64,000 nucleotides of DNA from contig CM055076.1 in assembly GCA_029204045.2 (NCBI GenBank), positions 13,937,902 to 14,001,901 on the forward strand, read 5' to 3'. This DNA comes from Tillandsia leiboldiana. Its lineage: Eukaryota > Streptophyta > Magnoliopsida > Poales > Bromeliaceae. A program made the position numbers and the translations under genes. Each line of letters starts with the position of its first letter. The first letter of the stretch is position 1. Shown here piece by piece: positions 57,389-64,000 of this stretch. The notes below the pieces were generated by a model, which had not been told where the DNA came from, made no database searches, and worked only from the letters and a program-made list of their open reading frames with translations.

Positions 57389-57683
57389 GTCTATATATCT
57401 TTCGATATTTTTAAAATATTTTACTTATTATTATTTTTCAAATATATTACTAATATATTTTTTTTGTTATTGAAAAAAAATTTCGTTGTTGGTAGTACCT
57501 GCTAAATCATCTCGAATTAAATTCGGATTAAATTATTTTTAAAATTAAAAATAAAATAAAATATCTATTTTGCCTCTAACTTGAGGGATAAATAAAAAGT
57601 TAGAGATGATAGAAAAATATATTTGAAATGGTGAAAAAATAAAATACTTCTTTTACTCCTAATTTAAGAGCAAATAAGAAAAA

Positions 57684-58119
57684 CTAGTGTAGTTACCCGC
57701 GCGATGCAGCGGGTAGATTTTATTAAAATATTTTTTCATAATTTTTTTTAGATCATATATGATAGTTAGAAAAAATAAGTATTAAATATGTAAACTCATC
57801 AAAACTATTTAATATAGAAGATTTTATTGAGAATAAAAAAACAGGATTAAATCTAAATGATATGTAATCAACGTGAAAAATACAAAAAAAGAAGAAAAAA
57901 AATACTATTGCCTGTGTTTACAATAAAGATTTCGTGCAAATAAATTTTGCTATCAATTTTTTGAAGGATGGGATTTAACTGTGCGAGCAAAGTGAAGTGA
58001 GTACCATTACATGCCGGGGGTTCACATGTGTCGAAGGATCCTCGGCACCGTCCGTGACACGTGCGTGGCTCATCCTTCCCACGTCCACGTCACGATTCTC
58101 TCTCTCCCTCTCCCTCTCC

Positions 58120-58155
<36 letters not shown>

Positions 58156-58457
58156 TAATCGTATCATATCATATATAAGACTCTCCCCAACTCTCCACAC
58201 ACACAAACACTCTCTCTCTCATGGAAAAACATAAAAGAGGATAGGTGAAGGGGTATATAATGAATAGGAGATGAGGGAAAGTAAGGGGGCGTACGTTTTG
58301 GAAAGACATGAGAGGAGGTGATGGAGTGTAAGTTGTAGGAAGAAATTAATGAGGGGAGGTGAAAAGTGTACGTTTTGAAAATGAATGAGATAAAAACTTT
58401 CAATGAAGAAAATAATTACACATGACAAAAATAAGAGAAATCATATATAGGTATAGA
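57684..58457 (-). mobile_element. Helitron-like non-autonomous element, long copy
   Basis: On the minus strand it starts TCTATACC after an A and ends CTAG before a T, with a GC hairpin (57696-57713) 8 bases before the end. These are the Helitron rules (TC...CTRR, A/T target). It shares both ends with 56936-57341 but holds ~260 bp more (about 57971-58230), including a CT run and a TATATAAG string. Confidence 0.7.
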
Positions 58458-58684
58458 TTAGTGATAATAAAAGGGTATATTTAAAAGAGTAAAATAGTAA
58501 TTTTATAGATATAATGACTATTTCTAATAGTTCACTAATATAATATAACTTTAGAGGCATATTTGAAAGAATTTAAAATGGTAAAAAAATTATTTTTAAT
58601 ATTAGCCTTCTAAGCATAATAAATAAAAAAATTAAAATGTTTTTGAGAGTATATAAGCAATGTCTCCTGTTTCAACTAAAAAGG

Positions 58685-58722
<38 letters not shown>
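58685..58722. repeat. Poly(A) run
   Basis: Nearly 40 A, no flanking target duplication recognised. Confidence 0.95.
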
Positions 58723-58724
<2 letters not shown>

Positions 58725-60170
58725 AGCTTGTTTATTGACTGGATATTGAACATGATTTCTTTTTCTCTTACTAATTATTCTAGATTTTCTTTATGAATTT
58801 TAGTATTAACACCGCCTAAACTTTGGAGCCTTGTTACATAAAATTTTAAACTTTTAGTTTTGACTACCGGGCTCTCTATATATTGTCGAAGATTTTTTTT
58901 TTTTTAAGAGAAGTTATTAATAGACAGTTATTCTCGCGGAATGTCTTAAAGGCTTACAGCTAATCCTGTAAACTTTTAAAATATAAAAAAAAAAGAAAAA
59001 ATTTATATTCTCACAGTTAAAAATAAAGCATAAGAGTGAAATAAGAATAACTTGAGAAGTGAAGATCGAGTACGAACTCTTTATTTTCTCATGATTTTTT
59101 TTTTATTTTTATAGAGAATGATAGCATGTTTTAACTTTGTTTAATTTTTGTGAAACAACTATACTTTAAATTTAAAATTCTAGGTACCAACTAGCAAACT
59201 ATTTGCCATTTACGTTAGGGATGAATAGTCAACCTGTACTCGGGACAAATAGTTTTTCTCCTGAAGACTCAAGCAGAGATTTCGAGGTCTCTAATCCTCA
59301 ACCTTTGGATAGTCTTCTAGGATAACCACCAACTACACTAAGCAGTAGTTGTTAGATTCTAGAGGATAATTGATGATAATATTTTGTTATATTTCTTTTC
59401 ATTGAGATTTTATTTTGTCATTCTCCTATGGTCTATAGTTATTATTACATATTCATAATTTCATATTGTCCATATATAGAATGACACAAGCTTCGTGCAC
59501 TTTTCGTTTTATTTTTATTTTTATTTAATTTATTATTTATTTTTTAAAAAGATCATTGAAGGATGTAATTTTAGGCATATCAAGTAATGCAAATAATTTT
59601 AGGCATAATTCTTTATATTATGTTCAAATTAATACCCACAAGAAACATTTTAAACCATACAATGGCAAAGTAAAAATGCAGTAAATAACAAGAGTAAAAT
59701 AAAGTTTTACCAGCATATTTCGCTCTCAACTATATCAGCTAATGTAAATACTAAAATCAAGTTTTCGAGAAAGAGAAAAAATGCTCACCAGTACTCTTCA
59801 ATTATATAAAGAATATAGATCACATACTTACTACACTAAGATCCTATTTGGATATATAAACATCGTATTCCATATATTCCTTTGAATTACTCAAGAAGTA
59901 TATAATATTATAGTAATCGTGAAAATTTAAATAAGGAAGATTTAAATTTCTGAAATTTTAGGAGATTTAAATTTTGAAAATTTGAATTTTCAGGGGTTTT
60001 CTAGATGAAACATCTAACCTGACGAAACGAGATCCGATCTTGATTAAACAAAATTGCTATCTGAACGATCTCGTCGAGTTGAATCTCATGGTGAAGTCCG
60101 ATTTCGAATTTGGCGAACTGAAACCACGGAAAAATATGAAACAATGCGATTGTTAGCAATTTTTATGGAA
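58723..60170. other. AT-rich intergenic, nothing recognised
   Basis: No conserved frame, repeat array or element end recognised on either strand. Two short TTTAATTTT-type motifs recur near 59930-60000. Confidence 0.6.
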
Positions 60171-60299
60171 AATGCACGCTATTTTATGCGTCAAATTGCA
60201 TGAAACTCGACGAGGAGGTGCCTACGCACAAATTACACGTGCTGTGAAGGACCCATATAAAAATATTAACAGAAGGTGGACCCAAATTCATTTTGTTAC

Positions 60300-60370
60300 A
60301 AACTCTTCTTATAAATGCATGTTGGGGAAGGAGGATAGGGGGAACCCTAACTTTAGTCGGTCTAGTCTCT
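60300..60370 (+). promoter_or_regulatory. TATA-type promoter, plus strand
   Basis: TTATAAATGC at about 60308 is followed ~35 bases later by GGGGGAACCCTAAC, a common plant transcript start context. The downstream sequence (to ~61550) is GC-rich with many CCTAG/TGA stops and no recognised protein, so this may be an unidentified LTR. Confidence 0.4.
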
Positions 60371-61780
60371 CTTCCCGACACCTTGCAGCTGCCACTAGAG
60401 AGACCACACCAGTGCAACCCCGACCTCTAGCATGAACAGAGCCGGCAGCCGGAGCGTGAGAAAAGACACACTCTCTCTCCCTTCTTCTCTCTTCCTTGAT
60501 TTTCATTGGACCCGAGGCCATGCATGGTGTTGTGCCGCCTCCAGATCGTCGCCACTGCCTTGTGGATCTCTGGCAACCACCCCTAGATCAATCCCAGCGC
60601 CGCCGTGAAGCCCGAGCCCTAGTTGGAGTTCCTCTGGATTGCAGTTTGGCTAAGCTCGGGCTACATGCGAGCCTAGCCTCCACCGTCGCTTTCTTGATCA
60701 TCGTACCCTGGGACTCTGGGCACTCCACCGGTGCTGCGCCAACCTTCCCCGAGCGTCGCCGTGGCTCGGGCTCGATGATGCCCTAGATGCCAGTGCCGCT
60801 GCCTTCCTGCCATCGTCAGCCACCTCCAACGGACCCTGTGGACCTCACCGAAGACGCGCCCAGCCACCCACGAGTGCCGCTAGGGCTTGGGCTCGGGCTC
60901 GGGCTCAAGCCAAGCCTGAGATGATGCCCTAGCGGCATGTAGCCTAGTTCCCACACCGTGTGGTCACCGCCGCTTCTTCAGTGGTTGTCGTCGGTCTTCT
61001 ATAGCACCAGGCACCCCGCCGGAGCTACCTCGAGTCCCCCAGGTCGCCGCTAGGGCTCGAGCCCAACTTGGACTCGAGGATGCCCTCACGAGCCATGAGC
61101 TCCCATGCAGCTTCGCCGCCACACGTGGTTGCCGGCTGCCACCTTCCTCATGTCCTGCACGTCAAATCTGACGGCCCCTGGCCGGAGCTACCCTTTGCTT
61201 GCCCTCGGGGAGAGTCCCCTAATGCTGCTGTTCCATTTTGCTATTTTGGCTGAAGTGGAGATGGCCAAGTTTTCTGTTCCGGCCATGTTCGGCTCTAGCA
61301 ACCGCTCTGAAGGTGAGCACAAGCATCCTAGGGGTTTGGGCAGTGTCATGCTCCACTTTACAACACTCGGTTTGGTCTCGGATCTTCCATTATCCAATGT
61401 CGGTTACTTGGACTTTGAAAACATCACTATTTGTTGACCCGGTGTGCTTCCCGATATGTAGTATCCGGACTTTTCGGGCATCGTCCATGAACTTTGTCGG
61501 GATAGGCTTAGCTATAGTAGCGTCCCTCATTATGATCCTTAGTGAGTAGTATGTTGGCTTTCGTTCTTATTTTTTTGGGAATAGAGCTCGTGAAACGTTG
61601 AACAGTGGTGCAAATGGATTTGAGATCCGACTCCCGGATCTCCCGGAATTGAATTTTTTAAGTTCGCGGTAACTGTGGCATGCATCGGAATCCGTGCCGC
61701 TTGATTTGCACGCTTTTTGAGGAAATGGGGTAGACTCCTGTTGGATCGGATTAGCAATCTTATTCGTCGAAAGCAAAACG
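60371..61780 (+). other. GC-rich transcribed-looking region, no protein recognised
   Basis: Frames of up to 110 codons on both strands give no known motif. Repeated GAGCCC/GGCTCG and GATGATGCCCTAG words (60775, 60920, 61080) suggest degenerate internal repeats. It may be LTR or leader sequence. Confidence 0.35.
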
Positions 61781-61849
61781 AGTTAATCGCTTAACCCTTT
61801 TATTTTAATTCCTTTTTGAACGCACGGATTTAGGGTTTGGGGTTTTACC

Positions 61850-61925
61850 TTTATGTGTATATAAATAGCGACGGTTCCATCCGTGGAGGGGGAAAATTTC
61901 TCGTAACCTAGCCGCCTAGCTACCC
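61850..61925 (+). promoter_or_regulatory. TATA-type promoter, plus strand
   Basis: GTATATAAATAGCG at 61857-61870, then a purine-rich start region and CCTAGCCGCC repeats, a typical plant 5' leader. It may drive the GC-rich sequence that follows. Confidence 0.5.
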
Positions 61926-61988
61926 TAGCCGTCGAAGAGCGAGAGAAAAGAGGGAAGAATCCGCTTTCAAATTTCAAATGAAGAAAAA

Positions 61989-62004
61989 GGGGGGGGGGGG
62001 GGGG
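61989..62004. repeat. Poly(G) run
   Basis: Sixteen G in a row after an A-rich stretch; length is prone to sequencing error. Confidence 0.95.
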
Positions 62005-62329
62005 ATATTTATTAGGCACATAAGTACTAACCTGATCACACCCCAAGAAAAATGATACTCCTACCCTAGCCGCCTAGCCGCGTAGTGTGAGAGGGGGAGG
62101 ATCTCGTCTGGCGATCGCCGCACTGGAGTCCGAGAACGGGACGGGCAGCGGATCCGGAACCTTTTACTGCGGGGAACGGGATCGGATCTTCTCCTCCGAT
62201 ACCTCGAGGTGAGCGTTACTCTTTTCAGGTGTTGTTGGAGTTTTTAGGGTCGGGATGCCCTAGCCACGGCCTCCGTCGCCACCGCCGTCGCAGCTGCCGT
62301 TGCTGCCGCCGCGCCGCGTCTGCGCGGGC

Positions 62330-63045
62330 TTGTGCCCGCGCGGGGCTCTACCGCCGCGCCGCCCGTGTGGGCATGCGCCCACGCAGGGCTCGCTGTCGCC
62401 GCCGCGCCCGCGCGGGGTCGGTGCCGCGCAGGGCTCTGCCGCCGCGCCGCCCGCGTAGGCATGCGCCCGTGCGGGGCTCGCTGTCGCCGCCGCGCCACCC
62501 GCGCGGGGTCTATGCCGCGCGGGGCTCTGCCGCCGCGCCGCCCGCGTGGGCATGCGCCCGCGCGGGGCTCTGCCGCCGCGCCGCCCGCGTGGGCATGCGC
62601 CCGCGCGGGGCTCGCTGTTGCCGCCGCGCCGCGCCGCCCGCGTGGGCATGTGCCCGCGCTAGGCTCGCTGTCGCCGCCGCGCCACCCGCGCGGGGTCTGT
62701 GCCGTGCGGGGCTCTGCCGCCGCACCACCCGCGTGGGCATGCGCCCGCGCGGGGCTCGCTGTTGCCTCCGCGCCACCCGCGCGGGGTCGGTGCAGCGCGG
62801 GGCTCTGCCGCCGCGCAGCCCGCGTGGGCATGCGCCCGCGCGGGGCTCGCTGTCGCCGCCGCGTCACCCGCGCGGGGTCTGTGCCGCGCGGGGCATTGCC
62901 CGCACGGGGCCTCGCTGCCGCGCCGCAGCGCCCGCGCGGGGCCTCGCTGCCGCGCGGGGCTCTACCGCCGCGCCGCTGCACCCGCGCGGGGCCACGCTGC
63001 GGCGCTGCTGCGCCCGCGCGGGGCTCTGCCGCCGCGCCGCTGCCA
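62330..63045. repeat. GC-rich minisatellite
   Basis: About 90-bp composite units of GCGCGGGGCTCTGCCGCCGC and GTGGGCATGCGCCCGCGC, with half units. Every frame on both strands stays open, giving Arg/Ala/Gly-rich reads of up to 347 codons. I do not accept any as a gene because no frame is favoured by indels or codon bias. Confidence 0.85.
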
Positions 63046-63226
63046 CGGCAATTGCGGCGACCTCGCCGTGTCGCCGCCGCTCGCCTCCCTTGTTTTTTCG
63101 TCTTGCGCTTTCGTGTCCCGACTGCCACTTATTTATTGTTGAGTCGTTTGTGTGTCGTGTCTTCGCAATCAATCTTCGGTCCTAACGGTTGTTTTTCTGG
63201 GGACTCCATAGGACGGGGTGTCATCC

Positions 63227-63251
63227 GGGGGGGGGGGGGGGGGGGGGGGGG
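63227..63251. repeat. Poly(G) run
   Basis: Twenty-five G. Confidence 0.95.
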
Positions 63252-63645
63252 AGCCGCGAGTCGACTTCGGGTGGTCCGGTTAGCACTGGTTGAGGTGGGT
63301 ACTTTCGCTGTCATTTCTAGAATTCAGTATTTTATATTATGTTTACGCATGGGTATAACAATAGATACATTGTGATCGCAACTAACCCCCTTTTTCCACA
63401 TGCATCTTTATTACCACTATCTATGGCGGCCGAGGGTCGCACTGTCCTACAACACACATGATCCTTAATTTGTGAGCCCAGGGTTGCTTGCACGCACACC
63501 GGTGATTTGGCCATCGAACTGGTGTATTTTCCCGGAAAGATGGCACGTTGGCCCCGTGTACCCCACAATTAGTGATGATGGGGACCCCTCGCGGTTACTC
63601 AGGGGCCGCACGAGTTTCCGTGGAGGGGTTATAAGCAACAAGGAG
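63252..63645. other. No gene recognised
   Basis: Mixed-composition sequence without conserved motif or repeat. Confidence 0.5.
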
Positions 63646-63772
63646 GGGCAAGTGCACATATTTGAATGTTACAGGGGCAGGTGCACATATTTGAATGTTA
63701 CAGGGGCTGGTACACATATCTGATTGTTACAGGGGCAGGTGCACATATTTGATTGTCATAGGGTACTATGGA
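63646..63772. repeat. ~32-bp tandem repeat, four copies
   Basis: Units of GGTGCACATATTTGAATGTT plus ACAGGGGCA. The last two units are more diverged. Confidence 0.9.
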
Positions 63773-63899
63773 TTCTTTTGGGGGTGTGGACGCTCTGGTG
63801 TTTCGGTTTGCTTTACTTTCAGTTTTCCAGTTATCGCATATATTTTACCCTGTGTTTATATTGCTTCCTGGTTGTGTCACTGACGCCCCACTCTGTGAC

Positions 63900-63953
63900 A
63901 GGTTTCGTCGGGCGCGGGATTGGGACGACAGTGAGGACGAGTTCGACGGTTGA
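63900..63953 (+). other. Possible terminal exon with acidic tail
   Basis: After TGTGACAG (acceptor-like) the frame reads FRRARDWDDSEDEFDG and stops with TGA. The compact acidic tail looks like a real C-terminus, but no upstream exon was identified. Confidence 0.25.
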
Positions 63954-64000
63954 TTGCATTTTTTACTTGTCTACATGACTGACATTTGTTAGGCTTTTAC

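Noticed and set aside
58685..58722. Poly(A) tail of a processed retrocopy or SINE
   Set aside because: No flanking target duplication, pol III boxes or gene-like sequence upstream on either strand.
62229..63375. Large Arg/Ala-rich proteins on either strand
   Set aside because: All frames are open because of a GC minisatellite; no frame is preferred and no domain is visible.

Overview
The window is plant nuclear DNA dominated by transposable elements. A Cassandra-type 5S-like TRIM, a SIRE-like Ty1/copia element, a MuDR-type MULE carrying a plant mobile domain gene, plant-type NOI and nucleotide-sugar-transporter exons and Helitron-like termini all point to an angiosperm. GC-rich exon and LTR segments hint at a monocot, but I cannot name the species. 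There are no bacterial features and I see no rRNA or tRNA gene.

Layout. (1) 1-31746 is a nest of LTR elements. The outermost layer is a very long LTR (30554-31746 plus probably 114-1096). It is interrupted by a ~12 kb SIRE-like copia element on the minus strand, which itself contains a Cassandra TRIM, and by a 4.76 kb solo LTR (25792-30553, target duplication CTTTG). A 100-N gap at 13762-13861 splits this block. Sequence 1122-13761 before the gap and 13862-26481 after it are the same ~12.6 kb, so the second copia element is most likely unmerged contig overlap rather than a second insertion. (2) 31747 to ~35516 is a second, unrelated copia element on the minus strand with gag and integrase but no reverse transcriptase. 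(3) 35517-40406 is the only gene-like low-copy stretch. It holds the last two exons of a NOI/RIN4-like gene, an isolated UDP-xylose-transporter-like exon and a GC-rich putative exon, all on the minus strand. (4) 40407-56849 is one 16.4 kb MULE bounded by a perfect 9-bp duplication (CCCTGAAAC). It carries a transposase gene (mudrA-like) and a plant mobile domain (PMD) gene in tandem on the minus strand. The PMD gene is broken by a solo LTR of the SIRE family (duplication CGGCG). The region upstream of mudrA is broken by two nested solo LTRs of a ~3.7 kb family (inner duplication GTCGG). (5) 56859-60170 is AT-rich with two related Helitron-like elements. (6) 60170-64000 is GC-rich with two TATA-type promoters, a long GC minisatellite and no recognised protein.

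As a system, the copia elements carry shared stop codons, so they look dead as autonomous units. The SIRE-like element has an extra third ORF downstream of pol, preceded by a copy of the LTR-type promoter array. The MULE pairs a transposase with a PMD protein; both reading frames are now damaged, partly at homopolymers where sequencing error is also possible. All splice sites, boundaries and frameshifts below were read by eye.
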